From Leucobacter edaphi (GTDB lineage Bacteria; Actinomycetota; Actinomycetes; Actinomycetales; Microbacteriaceae): DNA of 64,000 bases. The notes beneath the pieces were generated by a model. The model searched no databases. It saw only the letters and a list, made by a program, of their open reading frames with translations, and was not told the origin of the DNA. The stretch is taken from assembly GCF_016522535.1 (NCBI RefSeq), contig NZ_JAEHOI010000002.1, forward strand, positions 620,001-684,000, read 5' to 3'. Made by a program: the position numbers and the translations under genes. Each line of letters starts with the position of its first letter. Within the stretch, counting starts at the first letter, position 1. This document shows, in pieces, positions 34,370 to 43,578 of the stretch.

Positions 34370-35425
34370 ATGAAGGCGGCACGCTTCCACGGCCCGAAGG
34401 ACATCCGCATCGAAGAGATTCCGGAGCCCGAGCTCCGACCCGGCGCGGTGAAGATCGACGTGGCCTGGTGCGGCATCTGCGGCACGGACCTGCACGAGTA
34501 CCTCGACGGCCCGATCTTCTGCCCGGCGCCCGGGCATCCCCACCCGCTCTCGCACGAGGAGTCCCCGGTCACACTGGGGCACGAGTTCTCCGGCACGGTG
34601 TCGGAGCTCGGCGAGGGCGTGGACGATCTCGCGGTCGGCGATCGCGTGGTCGTCGAACCGTACTTTGTGTGCGACGAATGCGGCCCCTGCAAGGCGGGCA
34701 ACTACCACCTGTGCGTGAAGATGGGCTTCATCGGCCTCGCCGGCGGCGGTGGAGGCCTGAGCGAGAAGATCGTCGTGGATCGCCGCTGGGTGCACCCGGT
34801 CGGCGATATCCCGTTCGACCAGGCGGCGCTCATCGAGCCGCTGTCGGTCGCGCACCACGCCGTGCGCCGCTCGGATGCGGTCGCGGGCGACGTCGCACTC
34901 ATCGGTGGCGCCGGACCGATCGGCCTGCTCGTGGCCGCGGTGCTGAAGGCCGAGGGCATCACGGTGATCATGAGCGAGCTCAGCGAGGCGAGGAAGCAGA
35001 GGGCGCTCGACACGGGCGTCGCCGATTACGTCGTGGATCCCTCGCGGGAAGACCTGATCGCGCGGGTGCTCGAGATCACCCAGGGCGTGGGAGCCGATGT
35101 CGCCTTCGAGTGCACGAGCGTCAACGTGGTGCTCAACCAGCTGTTCGACGCGGTGAAGCCGACCGGCGTCATCGTCAACGTCTCGATCTGGGGAAAGCCC
35201 GCTCAGCTCGACATGCAGAAGTTGGTGCTCAAGGAGATCGACCTGCGCGGCACGATCGCCTACGTGCGCGACCACGCCGCGACGATCAAGCTCGTGCAGG
35301 ACGGCAAGGTGGATCTGGAGCCGTTCATCACCGGTCGGATCGCGCTCGAGAATCTCATCGATGAGGGATTCGACACGCTCATCAACCGCAACGAGACCGC
35401 GGTGAAGATCATCGTCCACCCGTAG
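34370..35425 (+). CDS. Zinc-dependent alcohol dehydrogenase, 2,3-butanediol dehydrogenase type
   Basis: A 351-residue MDR-superfamily enzyme. Catalytic zinc ligands are visible in CGICGTDLHEYL and GHEFSG; the structural-zinc Cys set is in CDECGPCKAGNYHLC; NAD binding is in IGGAGPIGLLVAAVL. The insertion GPIFCPAPGHPHPLSHEESPVTLGHEF is typical of (R,R)-butanediol dehydrogenases, which interconvert acetoin and 2,3-butanediol. Start at the ATG at 34370 with GAAGGAGAG upstream. A stand-alone gene with its own terminator-like hairpin. Confidence 0.88.
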   Translation: MKAARFHGPKDIRIEEIPEPELRPGAVKIDVAWCGICGTDLHEYLDGPIFCPAPGHPHPLSHEESPVTLGHEFSGTVSELGEGVDDLAVGDRVVVEPYFVCDECGPCKAGNYHLCVKMGFIGLAGGGGGLSEKIVVDRRWVHPVGDIPFDQAALIEPLSVAHHAVRRSDAVAGDVALIGGAGPIGLLVAAVLKAEGITVIMSELSEARKQRALDTGVADYVVDPSREDLIARVLEITQGVGADVAFECTSVNVVLNQLFDAVKPTGVIVNVSIWGKPAQLDMQKLVLKEIDLRGTIAYVRDHAATIKLVQDGKVDLEPFITGRIALENLIDEGFDTLINRNETAVKIIVHP

Positions 35426-35460
35426 TTTCGCGGTGACTGCGCGCTGCGGCGCGCGGGAGT

Positions 35461-35497
35461 GCGGCGGCCGGCTCGAATTGCTCGGGCCGGCCGCCGC
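35461..35497. terminator. Hairpin after the alcohol dehydrogenase gene
   Basis: GCGGCGGCCGG (35461-35471) pairs with CCGGCCGCCGC (35487-35497), an 11-bp GC-only stem with a 15-base loop and no U run. Probable transcript end between this gene and the fur-like gene. Confidence 0.5.
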
Positions 35498-35566
35498 TGC
35501 GCCGTGAACGGGCCCCGACGGGAAGAGCGGGGATCGCGGCTCCCGGAGGCACCCACCCGTTCGGTA

Positions 35567-35590
35567 AATTATTGACTTTCGTGAATAATT
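35567..35590. promoter_or_regulatory. Fur-box-like palindrome over the fur-like promoter
   Basis: An AT-rich inverted repeat in otherwise GC-rich DNA: AATTATT (35567-35573) and AATAATT (35584-35590), with further symmetry inside except for one mismatch per arm. It covers the -35 hexamer and half of the spacer of the regulator's own promoter, so binding would block RNA polymerase. Confidence 0.75.
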
Positions 35591-35601
35591 CACCCTAAGA
35601 T
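35572..35601 (+). promoter_or_regulatory. Promoter of the fur-like operon (leaderless)
   Basis: -35 TTGACT (35572-35577), 18-bp spacer, -10 TAAGAT (35596-35601), then 6 nt to the ATG at 35608. No ribosome binding site is present, so the mRNA should begin at or beside the start codon. Confidence 0.75.
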
Positions 35602-35607
35602 CAGGGC

Positions 35608-36024
35608 ATGTCCACGATCCAGACTCGGGCCGTCATTTCAGCGCTCCACCGTCTCGGCCACGCCAGCAACCTGGCGCTCCACGAGGAACTCGCGACCGAG
35701 CTTCCGGAGCTCTCGCTGACCTCACTGCACCGGATCACGGCCCGCCTCAGCGAGGCGGGGAAAATCGGCACGGTGCCCAGCGACGGCCGCACGATCGTGC
35801 TCGACGCCAGGCCGGAGCCGCACGATCACTTCGCGTGCGTGAGCTGCGGCGGCATCGTCGACATCGAGCTTCCCGCGGCAACGCTCGCGGCGATCCAGCA
35901 GCAGCTCGGCGCCCATCTCGCCGAGGCCGGACTCGTGGTCCGCGGCCGCTGCGCAGCCTGCCGAGAGGGCGACGCGCCCCTCGCAGCGACCTCGCTCCGG
36001 CAGCCGCCGGAGCGATCCGAGTAG
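35608..36024 (+). CDS. Fur-family transcriptional regulator
   Basis: A 138-residue metalloregulator. The N-terminal winged helix (VISALHRLGHASNLALHEEL, SLTSLHRITARLSEAGKIG) is followed by the dimerisation domain with PHDHFACVSCGGIVDIE and CAAC, the two CxxC pairs of the structural zinc site; the HDHF histidines are typical regulatory-metal ligands. Whether it senses iron, zinc or peroxide is not decidable from sequence alone. Its promoter is covered by an AT-rich palindrome, implying autoregulation. The DUF2892-like gene follows after 10 bases and shares the operon. Confidence 0.88.
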   Translation: MSTIQTRAVISALHRLGHASNLALHEELATELPELSLTSLHRITARLSEAGKIGTVPSDGRTIVLDARPEPHDHFACVSCGGIVDIELPAATLAAIQQQLGAHLAEAGLVVRGRCAACREGDAPLAATSLRQPPERSE

Positions 36025-36034
36025 GAGGTTCATC

Positions 36035-36313
36035 GTGAAGTTCGCACAGTTCATGGCTCACCCGTTCGGCCGCGGGATCAGGATCGTCGTCGGTGCGGCG
36101 CTGATCCTCGTCGCGGCGTTCGTCCTGTTCCCAGCCGGGCACCTCGCATGGGGCATCGTCGCCCTAGCGATCGGCCTGCTGTTCGCGACGGTCGGCGCGC
36201 TCAACGTGTGCCCGCTGGCGCTGCTCTTCGGCGGACCGTTCTCGGGGCGCGCGGCACTCGAGGCTGAGCGCGCCGAGCAGGCCTCGCGGGGCCAGGTCGC
36301 CGCGACCCGCTGA
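36035..36313 (+). CDS. DUF2892-like small membrane protein
   Basis: A 92-residue protein with two hydrophobic helices (about 17-35 and 38-62) and the motif [18 protein letters not shown], typical of the YgaP-type DUF2892 family, where the Cys lies at the end of the second helix. GTG start preceded by TAGGAGG. Co-transcribed with the Fur-family regulator, so it is likely to be under the same metal or redox control. The last 25 residues are a charged cytoplasmic tail. Confidence 0.8.
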   Translation: MKFAQFMAHPFGRGIRIVVGAALILVAAFVLFPAGHLAWGIVALAIGLLFATVGALNVCPLALLFGGPFSGRAALEAERAEQASRGQVAATR

Positions 36314-36386
36314 GGCGAGCGGGACGTCTCGCGTTTCGCCGCCGAACCCCGTGACGGGTGGGGCAGTGAAGCGCGAGAATCCCCGA

Positions 36387-37274
36387 TCAGAGCGCGCTCG
36401 GCGGGCCTTCAGGGCCCCAGGAGCGCCACGGCCCGTGATCGCGGTCGCGGTCACGACCCCGAGCCGAATCCCCTGCGTCCGGGCCAGGGTCCTTCGTCGC
36501 GGGCGGCGTCCGGGGTTCCTCGTCCGCTGCGTCGTCGTCCTCCAGGTCGGCGAGGTCAGCGAGATCGAGCGACAGCGTGATCGCCCCGGTCTGGAGCGCC
36601 TCATCCACGGCCAGCTCGACCTGGCGCTGACGGCGCAGCCGGATCCGGCTGAGGGCTCGCTGTTCGGGGAGGCTCCAGCCGAAGCGAACGGCGAGCAGCC
36701 GGACCGCGGCGGTGACGACGACGCAGATCACGCCGGCGATCATCACCGGGACTCCGAAGGCGAGCAGCGCCGCCAGCACCCCGGTTCCCACGAGTGCGGC
36801 GACCGCGTAGAGCGAGCCGACGTGCATGAGCGCGATCGGGATGTTGAGCATCACGTCTCGGAGCACGCCGCCGCCGACGGCGGAGACCGTGCCGATGAAG
36901 AGCGCAGGAATCACCGGGAGGCCGTGCGCGAGCGCCTTGGTCGTGCCGATCGCGCCGAACATGCCGATGGAGAGCGCGTCGAGCACGGTCATCACCGGGT
37001 CCACGCGCTCGAAGACGCGCGGGATCGCCATGCCGATGAACGCGGCGGCCGTCGCGACCAGCAGGTACCAGTTGTGCGAGAAGGCGGCCGGGGTGACCCC
37101 GAGCAGGATGTCGCGGAGGAAGCCGCCGCCGATACCGGAGGCGACGCCGATGATCGCGACGCCGAGCAGATCGATCCTCTTGAACCCCGCCGCGAACAGG
37201 GCGCCCTGCAGACTGCCGACGCCAACGGCCACGAGGTCGATGGCGAGGGGGGTCTGGAAGGTCTCGTCGAGCAT
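36387..37274 (-). CDS. TRIC cation channel family protein
   Basis: A 295-residue membrane protein of the trimeric intracellular cation channel (UPF0126) family. Seven hydrophobic helices arise from two repeats, each with the Gly-rich signature: [15 protein letters not shown] and [15 protein letters not shown]. Prokaryotic TRICs conduct K+ and Na+. The C-terminal 70 residues are an acidic then Arg/Asp-rich cytoplasmic tail ([11 protein letters not shown]), longer than usual. The start is the ATG at 37274; upstream in-frame codons are within the recO promoter region. Confidence 0.88.
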   Translation of the reverse strand: MLDETFQTPLAIDLVAVGVGSLQGALFAAGFKRIDLLGVAIIGVASGIGGGFLRDILLGVTPAAFSHNWYLLVATAAAFIGMAIPRVFERVDPVMTVLDALSIGMFGAIGTTKALAHGLPVIPALFIGTVSAVGGGVLRDVMLNIPIALMHVGSLYAVAALVGTGVLAALLAFGVPVMIAGVICVVVTAAVRLLAVRFGWSLPEQRALSRIRLRRQRQVELAVDEALQTGAITLSLDLADLADLEDDDAADEEPRTPPATKDPGPDAGDSARGRDRDRDHGPWRSWGPEGPPSAL

Positions 37275-37352
37275 CCCTCCATTGTCCCGCACCGCGCGCT
37301 CGGGGTTCGCGGACGGCGTGATCCGGATCGAGGGAATGTCCCCGGTCTGCGG

Positions 37353-37358
37353 GATAAT
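37353..37358 (+). promoter_or_regulatory. Leaderless-type -10 of recO
   Basis: GATAAT, 6 nt before the ATG at 37365; no ribosome binding site between. Confidence 0.5.
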
Positions 37359-37364
37359 GCGAGC

Positions 37365-38087
37365 ATGCCCCTCTACCGCGAAGTCGGCGTGGTGATTCGC
37401 ACGCACAAGCTCGGCGAGGCCGATCGGATCGTCACCCTGCTGACCCGTGGCCGCGGGCTGCTGCGCGCCGTCGCGAAGGGCGTCCGCCGCACCTCGTCCA
37501 AGTTCGGCGCGCGGCTCGAGCCGTTCATGGTCGCGGATCTGCAGTGCTACGAGGGCCGCACGCTCGATACCATCACGCAGGCCGAAACCCTTGGGGCATA
37601 CGGACCGGCGATCAGTTCCGACTACGACCGGTATCGCGCGGGCAACGTCATCGTCGAGACCGCGGAGCGCCTCGCAGAGGGCGACCCCTCAAGCGAGCTC
37701 TACGCCCTGCTCGTCGGTGCGCTGCGGACGCTCGCGGTGGGGAAGATCCCGCCGGATCTGGTGCGCGACGGCTATCTCCTCCGCGCGTTCTCGCTCGCCG
37801 GCTGGACCCCCGGCTTCGACGAGTGCGTGCGGTGCGGAGCGGCTGGTCCGCACACCGTGGTCGTCGTCCAGCTCGGCGGCGTGGTCTGCGAGGACTGCCG
37901 CACCCCCGGTTCGCCACGGCTCGATCCGGGCAGCATCGCCCTGCTCAGGAGCTTGCTCGCCGGGGACTGGGATGGGGCCCTCGCCTCGACCGAGCGCGAA
38001 CGGGGCCAGGCGGCCGGGATCGCCGCGGCCTATGCCCAGTGGCACCTCGAGCGCGGCCTGCGCTCCTTCGGTGCGCGCCGCGACTAA
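37365..38087 (+). CDS. recO: DNA repair protein RecO
   Basis: A 240-residue recombination mediator that helps load RecA in the RecF pathway. The N-terminal OB fold begins [31 protein letters not shown]; a zinc-binding motif with CVRCG and CEDCR lies in the C-terminal helical domain. The start was fixed at the ATG at 37365 by the -10 box 6 nt upstream. First of a run of housekeeping genes (recO, uppS, dusB, dgt, dnaG) in the standard actinobacterial order. Confidence 0.93.
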   Translation: MPLYREVGVVIRTHKLGEADRIVTLLTRGRGLLRAVAKGVRRTSSKFGARLEPFMVADLQCYEGRTLDTITQAETLGAYGPAISSDYDRYRAGNVIVETAERLAEGDPSSELYALLVGALRTLAVGKIPPDLVRDGYLLRAFSLAGWTPGFDECVRCGAAGPHTVVVVQLGGVVCEDCRTPGSPRLDPGSIALLRSLLAGDWDGALASTERERGQAAGIAAAYAQWHLERGLRSFGARRD

Positions 38088-38111
38088 GGCGTTCGGCACA
38101 CCCCGGCCCGA

Positions 38112-38117
38112 TACACT
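38112..38117 (+). promoter_or_regulatory. Leaderless-type -10 of uppS
   Basis: TACACT, 7 nt before the ATG at 38125; no ribosome binding site between. Confidence 0.5.
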
Positions 38118-38124
38118 GAAACCC

Positions 38125-38910
38125 ATGCGTTTCGCCCCCGATGCCCTGGTGCCCGTCGACTGGACCGGCGAGCACCCCCCGGCTTTTCGGGGCCCAGCAC
38201 CGCAGCACGTCGCGATCGTGATGGACGGCAACGGACGGTGGGCCAATCAGCGCGGGCTCTCCCGCGTCGAGGGCCACCGGATGGGCGAGCAGGCGCTGCT
38301 CGACGTTGTCGCGGGTGCGATCCAGGCCGGCGTGAAGCACCTGAGCGTCTACGCGTTCTCGACCGAGAACTGGCGGCGCTCGCCCGACGAGGTCCGCTTC
38401 CTCATGGGCTTCAACCGCGACGTGCTCCGTCGCCGCCGCGCCCAGCTCGACGCGTGGAACGTGCGCATGCGCTGGGCCGGCCGCCGCCCGAAGCTGTGGG
38501 GGAGCGTGATCTCCGAGCTCAAGGCCTCCGAGCACGCGACCGCGCGCAACACGGGCCTCACGCTCACGATGTGCGTCAACTACGGCGGCCGGAACGAGCT
38601 GACCGACGCGGTCCGGGCGATCGCCGGGGAGGTCGAGGCCGGCAGGCTCTCGCCGAACGGCATCAGCGAGCGCACGATCGGCCGCTACCTCTACGTTCCG
38701 GAGCTCCCCGACGTCGACCTCTTTCTCCGCAGCTCGGGGGAGCAGCGCACGAGCAACTTCATGCTGTGGCAGTCCGCGTACGCCGAGATGGTCTTCCTCG
38801 ACACGCTCTGGCCGGATTTCAGCAGGCAGGAGCTCTGGCGGGCGATCCAGATCTACGAGGATCGGGATCGGCGCTTCGGCGGGGCGACCGACGCCCCCAA
38901 GGCGAAGTAG
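38125..38910 (+). CDS. uppS: Isoprenyl transferase (undecaprenyl diphosphate synthase type)
   Basis: A 261-residue cis-prenyltransferase making long-chain polyprenyl diphosphate from IPP for cell-wall carrier lipid. Conserved regions: [20 protein letters not shown] (catalytic Asp and the diphosphate loop), [19 protein letters not shown], and the C-terminal [20 protein letters not shown] and [11 protein letters not shown]. Product chain length cannot be predicted with confidence. The start is fixed by the -10 box 7 nt upstream. Confidence 0.92.
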   Translation: MRFAPDALVPVDWTGEHPPAFRGPAPQHVAIVMDGNGRWANQRGLSRVEGHRMGEQALLDVVAGAIQAGVKHLSVYAFSTENWRRSPDEVRFLMGFNRDVLRRRRAQLDAWNVRMRWAGRRPKLWGSVISELKASEHATARNTGLTLTMCVNYGGRNELTDAVRAIAGEVEAGRLSPNGISERTIGRYLYVPELPDVDLFLRSSGEQRTSNFMLWQSAYAEMVFLDTLWPDFSRQELWRAIQIYEDRDRRFGGATDAPKAK

Positions 38911-38964
38911 CGCCCCACTTCTCCACAGTGCGGCCGCGCTGCCGGGGACCTCGGTCTGATCTGA

Positions 38965-38970
38965 GAGAAT
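38965..38970 (+). promoter_or_regulatory. Leaderless-type -10 of dusB
   Basis: GAGAAT, 7 nt before the ATG at 38978. This favours 38978 over the in-frame ATG at 38969, which would overlap the -10. Confidence 0.4.
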
Positions 38971-38977
38971 GTCAGGG

Positions 38978-40165
38978 ATGACTTCCCAGACTCTCACCGA
39001 TCCGCGCCTGCGCATCGGCCCACTGACACTCGACGTGCCGGTGGTCCTCGCGCCCATGGCGGGCATCACGAATACCGCGTTCCGGCGGCTCTGCCGCGAA
39101 TACGGCGCAGGCCTCTACGTGAGCGAGATGATCACGAGCCGCGCGCTCGTCGAGCGCACCCCCGCGTCGCTGCGCCTGATCAAGCACCACGAGAGCGAAA
39201 CCCCGCGCTCGATCCAGCTCTACGGCGTCGACCCGAAGACCGTCTCGGAGGCCGTGCGCTTCCTCGTCGACGAGGATCTCGCCGACCACATCGACCTCAA
39301 CTTCGGCTGCCCGGTTCCGAAGGTCACGCGCAAGGGCGGCGGATCGGCGCTGCCGTGGAAGAGCGATCTGTTCCGCGCAATCGTGGAGGGCGCCGTGCAG
39401 GCGGCGGGGGAGATTCCTCTCACCATCAAGATGCGCAAGGGCATCGACGCCGATCACCTCACCTTTATCGACGCGGCGAAGGCCGCTGAGGGCGCGGGCG
39501 TCGCCGCGATCGCGCTGCACGGGCGAACGGCCAACGAGTTCTATTCCGGGCAAGCCGACTGGAGTTCGATCGCCACGCTCAAGGAGACGATCACGAGCGT
39601 GCCCATCCTCGGCAACGGAGATATCTGGTCCGCGGAGGACGCGATCCGGATGGTGCGGGAGACGGGCTGCGACGGCGTGGTCGTCGGCCGCGGCTGCCTC
39701 GGCCGTCCCTGGCTCTTCGGCGATCTCGCTGCGGCGTTCCGCGCCGAGGCCGGCGAGCTCTCCCGGGCGGACGCCGAGCGCGCAATCGCGCGCCCCGATC
39801 TGGGCTTTGTGATGCAGGCGATGCGGCGCCACACCGAGCTGCTCGTCGAGTTCTTCGACGGCGAGGAGGACCGCGCCTGCCGCGACATTCGCAAGCACGT
39901 CGCCTGGTACTACAAGGGGTACGGCGTCGGCGGCGACACTCGGCGTGCCCTCGCCGCCGTCGAATCGCTCGAGCAGATGGACGAGATCTTCGCCACGATG
40001 GACGGCACGATGCCGTACCCCGGCGAGGGCGCAGAGGGCCAGCGCGGCCGCGCCGGCAGCCCCAAGCGCGTACACCTCCCCGACGGCTGGCTGACGAGCC
40101 GCGAGAGCGCCAGCATCGACTACGCCGAACTGGCGGAGGCCGAGCGAGACGATTCCGGTGGCTGA
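38978..40165 (+). CDS. dusB: tRNA dihydrouridine synthase DusB
   Basis: A 395-residue FMN enzyme reducing uridine to dihydrouridine in tRNA. The TIM barrel begins PVVLAPMAGITNTAFRRLCR; the catalytic Cys is in NFGCPVPKVTRKGGGSAL; FMN-phosphate contacts are in ILGNGDIWS and GVVVGRGCLGRPWLF. Start at the second ATG (38978), because a -10-like box ends 7 nt before it. The stop overlaps the dgt start by 8 bases. Confidence 0.93.
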   Translation: MTSQTLTDPRLRIGPLTLDVPVVLAPMAGITNTAFRRLCREYGAGLYVSEMITSRALVERTPASLRLIKHHESETPRSIQLYGVDPKTVSEAVRFLVDEDLADHIDLNFGCPVPKVTRKGGGSALPWKSDLFRAIVEGAVQAAGEIPLTIKMRKGIDADHLTFIDAAKAAEGAGVAAIALHGRTANEFYSGQADWSSIATLKETITSVPILGNGDIWSAEDAIRMVRETGCDGVVVGRGCLGRPWLFGDLAAAFRAEAGELSRADAERAIARPDLGFVMQAMRRHTELLVEFFDGEEDRACRDIRKHVAWYYKGYGVGGDTRRALAAVESLEQMDEIFATMDGTMPYPGEGAEGQRGRAGSPKRVHLPDGWLTSRESASIDYAELAEAERDDSGG

Positions 40166-41417
40166 GCCCGCGCTGCCCCCTGGCTACGGGCCCGCGGACG
40201 CCGAACGCTTCGTCCCCGAACAGCATCGCGGGTCCCGGAGCGACTTCGCGCGCGACCGCGCGCGCGTGATCCACTCGAGCGGCTGGCGGCGACTCGCCGC
40301 GAAAACCCAGGTCCTGAGCCCGACCGCGGGCATCGACTTCGCGCGCAACCGCCTCACGCACTCGCTCGAGGTCGCCCAGATCGGCCGCGAGCTCGCCTCG
40401 TCCCTCGACCTGGCCCAGGACGTCGTCGACACCGCGTGCCTCGCCCACGACCTCGGGCACCCGCCCTTCGGCCACAACGGCGAGAAGGCGCTCAACGAGT
40501 GGGCGGCGGACGCCGGCGGCTTCGAGGGCAACGCGCAGACCCTGCGCATCCTCGCCCGGCTCGAACCCAAGCACTTCGCACCCGACGGCGCGAGCGTCGG
40601 CCTCAATCTCACGCGCGCCACGCTCGACGCGAGCTGCAAGTACCCGTGGAGCCGCGCGGAAGCCCCCGCCGGGAGCGCGAAGTTCGGCTACTTCGCCGAC
40701 GATGCGCCCGTGTTCGAGTGGCTCCGGCAGGGCGCCCCCGAGCGGCGCAAGTGCTCGGAAGCCCAGGTCATGGACCTCTCCGACGACATCGCCTACTCCG
40801 TGCACGACTTCGAGGACGCGATCGTGAGCGAGTACATCGACCCGGAGATCCTCACCTCGCGCACCGGTCACGACTCCCTGATCAGGGCTGTCGCGGACTG
40901 GGCGGACGGCGACGTCTCGAGCGATGAGCTGGCCGCAGCCTACGACCGCATCGCGCTCACCCCCACCTGGCTCGTCCGCTGGGACGGATCCCGCGGTCAC
41001 CAGGCCCAGCTCAAGAACTTCACGAGCGACATGATCGGCCGCTTCGCGCGCGCGTCGATCGCCGCGACCCTCGAGTCCGCCGACGGCGCCCCGCTCGCAC
41101 GCTACGGGGCCGACATCGTCGTTCCCGCCGAGATCCGCGCGGAGATCGCCGTCCTCAAGGGCATCGTTGCCGCGTTCGTCATGTCGAGCGGCCGCCGCCA
41201 GCCGACCTATCGCCGGCAGCGAGAACTGCTCATCGAGCTCCTCGACGCGCTCTGGGCCGCTGGACCCACCGCACTCGAGCCCGCGTTCGCTGCCGACTAC
41301 CGCGCGGCAGACTCCGAGGCGGGGGCGAAGCGCGCCGTCGTCGACCAGGTCGCCTCGCTCACCGACCAGTCCGCGATCGCCTGGTACAAGGAGCACTGCG
41401 ACGTCCCGCTCGTCTGA
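40158..41417 (+). CDS. dgt: Deoxyguanosinetriphosphate triphosphohydrolase
   Basis: A 419-residue HD-superfamily enzyme releasing triphosphate from dGTP and related dNTPs. Metal ligands are in NRLTHSLEVAQIGREL, TACLAHDLGHPPFGHNGE and MDLSDDIAYSVHDFED. GTG start within the end of dusB. Placement before dnaG is typical in actinobacteria and links dNTP control with replication. Confidence 0.92.
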   Translation: MAEPALPPGYGPADAERFVPEQHRGSRSDFARDRARVIHSSGWRRLAAKTQVLSPTAGIDFARNRLTHSLEVAQIGRELASSLDLAQDVVDTACLAHDLGHPPFGHNGEKALNEWAADAGGFEGNAQTLRILARLEPKHFAPDGASVGLNLTRATLDASCKYPWSRAEAPAGSAKFGYFADDAPVFEWLRQGAPERRKCSEAQVMDLSDDIAYSVHDFEDAIVSEYIDPEILTSRTGHDSLIRAVADWADGDVSSDELAAAYDRIALTPTWLVRWDGSRGHQAQLKNFTSDMIGRFARASIAATLESADGAPLARYGADIVVPAEIRAEIAVLKGIVAAFVMSSGRRQPTYRRQRELLIELLDALWAAGPTALEPAFAADYRAADSEAGAKRAVVDQVASLTDQSAIAWYKEHCDVPLV

Positions 41418-41430
41418 GCGGCGAGCCGGG

Positions 41431-41436
41431 TAGGAT
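41431..41436 (+). promoter_or_regulatory. Leaderless-type -10 of dnaG
   Basis: TAGGAT, 8 nt before the ATG at 41445. Confidence 0.45.
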
Positions 41437-41444
41437 CGAGAGCT

Positions 41445-43439
41445 ATGGCGGGTCGGATCAAGGCGAGTGATATCGAGGAGGTCAAGCGCCGTACCAATCT
41501 CGCCGATCTCGTCGGCGACTACGTCACCCTCAAGAGCGCCGGTGTCGACTCGATGAAGGGCCTCTGTCCCTTCCACGACGAGCGCAGCCCCAGCTTCCAC
41601 GTGCGGCCAGCGCTCGGCTACTACCACTGCTTCGGCTGCGGGGAATCCGGTGATGCGTTCACCTTCCTGCAGCGCATGGACCACCTCACCTTCGCGGAGT
41701 CGGTCGAGCGTCTCGCGGCCCGCATCCACTACGTCCTCAGCTACGAGGAGGGCGGCTTCCAACGCGAGGAGGGCCCGAACCGCGCCAGGCTCCTCGCCGC
41801 GAACCAGGCCGCCGCCGCCTACTTCGTCTCCCAGCTCGCGAGCGAGGAGGGCGCGTTCGCGCGCGACTTCCTCACCCAGCGCGGCTTCGACGCCGCCGCC
41901 TGCGAGCGCTTCGGCGTCGGCTACGCGCCGCGCGGCTGGGACGGCCTCACCGGCCACCTCCGGCAGCAGGGCTACGCCCCCGCCGAGCTCGCCCAGGCCG
42001 GGCTCGTCTCCGAGGGGCAGCGCGGCGTCTACGACCGCTTCCGCGGCCGAGTCGTGTGGCCGATCCGCGACACGAGCGGTCAGACGCTCGGCTTCGGCGC
42101 GCGCAAGCTGTACGACGACGATCAGGGCCCGAAATACCTGAACACCCCGGAGTCACCGGTGTATCACAAGGCGCAGGTGCTCTACGGCCTCGACCTCGCG
42201 AAGCGCGCGATCTCCCGCGGACGCCGCGCCGTCGTCGTCGAGGGCTACACGGACGTCATGGCCTGCCACCTCGCGGGCATCGACACCGCGGTCGCCACCT
42301 GCGGCACCGCATTCGGCAAGGACCACATCTCGATCCTGCGTCGCATCATGGGCGACGACTCGGCCGCAGAGGTCATCTTCACCTTCGACCCCGATGAGGC
42401 GGGCCAGAAGGCGGCCCTCCGCGCGTTCAGCGAGGAGAAGCGCTTCACCGCTCAGACGTACGTCGCCGTCGCTCCCGACGACTTCGACCCGAGCGACCTC
42501 CGGCTGCACCGCGGCGACGAGGCCGTGAGGGAGCTGTTCACGCGCAAGGTTCCGCTCTTCGAATTCGCCCTCCGCCAGGCGATCTCCCGCTTCGACCTCA
42601 ACAGCGTCGCAGGCCGCGTGTCGGCGCTGCGGGAGGCGGCCCCGATCATCGCGGAGATTAAGGATCCCTCGCTGCGTCCCGGCTACACGCGGGAGCTCGC
42701 GCGCATGCTCGGCTCGGAGCTCGGAGAGGTCCAGCAGGCGGTGCGGGCGGCCGGATCGCGCCAGCAGGCTCCGTCGGGGGATCCGCGTGGCGGGCGACGC
42801 GGCGCTCCCTCCCGGGGCGGTCCCCAGGGGAACACCCGTTTCGCTGGCGGCGTCCCCGGGCGCTCGGGCTCCGGCGGGACGGCAGCCCCCTTTGGCGCCC
42901 CCGGCGCTGATCCGCGCGCCGAACAGGACTTCCTTCACGAAGGCGACGCCGCACCGCAGGCCCCTCGGATCACGATGTCGTCAATCAGGCTCAACGCCAC
43001 GACGCTTCTCGAGCGGGACGCACTCATGGCGATGATCCAGCAGGGGGCCAGGATCGGCGACTTCCTCATGCAGCAGGCGGTCACGGCGCAGATGTCCGAG
43101 CCGAATCTGATCGTCGTGCGGGACGCGGTTGGCGCGGCGCTGCCGGCGCTTGGGACCGACGCCTGGCTGCAGGCGATCCTGGACGCCGCCCCGGAAACAC
43201 ACAGCGACCTGGTGCGGGGGCTCGCCGTCGCTCCGATGCCCGAGCGTCGCGCCGAGCAGCTCGACGCCTACTCGCGTGACGTGGTCATTTCCCTCCTGGA
43301 CCGGGATCTCGTCTCGCTGAAGCGCGAGCTCCTCGCGCGCCTGCAGCGCGTCGGTGATTCCACGGATCCCGCCTCGCGCCGCATTCAGGAGCAGCTCGTC
43401 GCGCTCGAATCTGCGCGCCGCGGTCTCCGGGAAGAATAG
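41445..43439 (+). CDS. dnaG: DNA primase
   Basis: A 664-residue primase that makes RNA primers at the replication fork. The N-terminal zinc ribbon is LCPFHDERSPSFHVRPALGYYHCFGCGE; the catalytic TOPRIM domain includes VVVEGYTDVMACHLAGIDTAVATCGTAF and FTFDPDEAGQKAA; the C-terminal helicase-binding domain follows a disordered linker of about 70 residues (Gly/Ser/Pro-rich, near 440-510). A -10 box lies 8 nt before the ATG. Confidence 0.95.
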   Translation: MAGRIKASDIEEVKRRTNLADLVGDYVTLKSAGVDSMKGLCPFHDERSPSFHVRPALGYYHCFGCGESGDAFTFLQRMDHLTFAESVERLAARIHYVLSYEEGGFQREEGPNRARLLAANQAAAAYFVSQLASEEGAFARDFLTQRGFDAAACERFGVGYAPRGWDGLTGHLRQQGYAPAELAQAGLVSEGQRGVYDRFRGRVVWPIRDTSGQTLGFGARKLYDDDQGPKYLNTPESPVYHKAQVLYGLDLAKRAISRGRRAVVVEGYTDVMACHLAGIDTAVATCGTAFGKDHISILRRIMGDDSAAEVIFTFDPDEAGQKAALRAFSEEKRFTAQTYVAVAPDDFDPSDLRLHRGDEAVRELFTRKVPLFEFALRQAISRFDLNSVAGRVSALREAAPIIAEIKDPSLRPGYTRELARMLGSELGEVQQAVRAAGSRQQAPSGDPRGGRRGAPSRGGPQGNTRFAGGVPGRSGSGGTAAPFGAPGADPRAEQDFLHEGDAAPQAPRITMSSIRLNATTLLERDALMAMIQQGARIGDFLMQQAVTAQMSEPNLIVVRDAVGAALPALGTDAWLQAILDAAPETHSDLVRGLAVAPMPERRAEQLDAYSRDVVISLLDRDLVSLKRELLARLQRVGDSTDPASRRIQEQLVALESARRGLREE

Positions 43440-43578
43440 CCTCCCGCCGGGAATTCTCTGCGCACTCTATGAGCATGGAATGAGCGAACCTCCGCAAATT
43501 CCAGGCATCTGAACGTCCCCGTGTTCTAGGCTCGACACGTCGCGGGCCGCAATCCGCGAGATCCGAGGAGTATCACCC

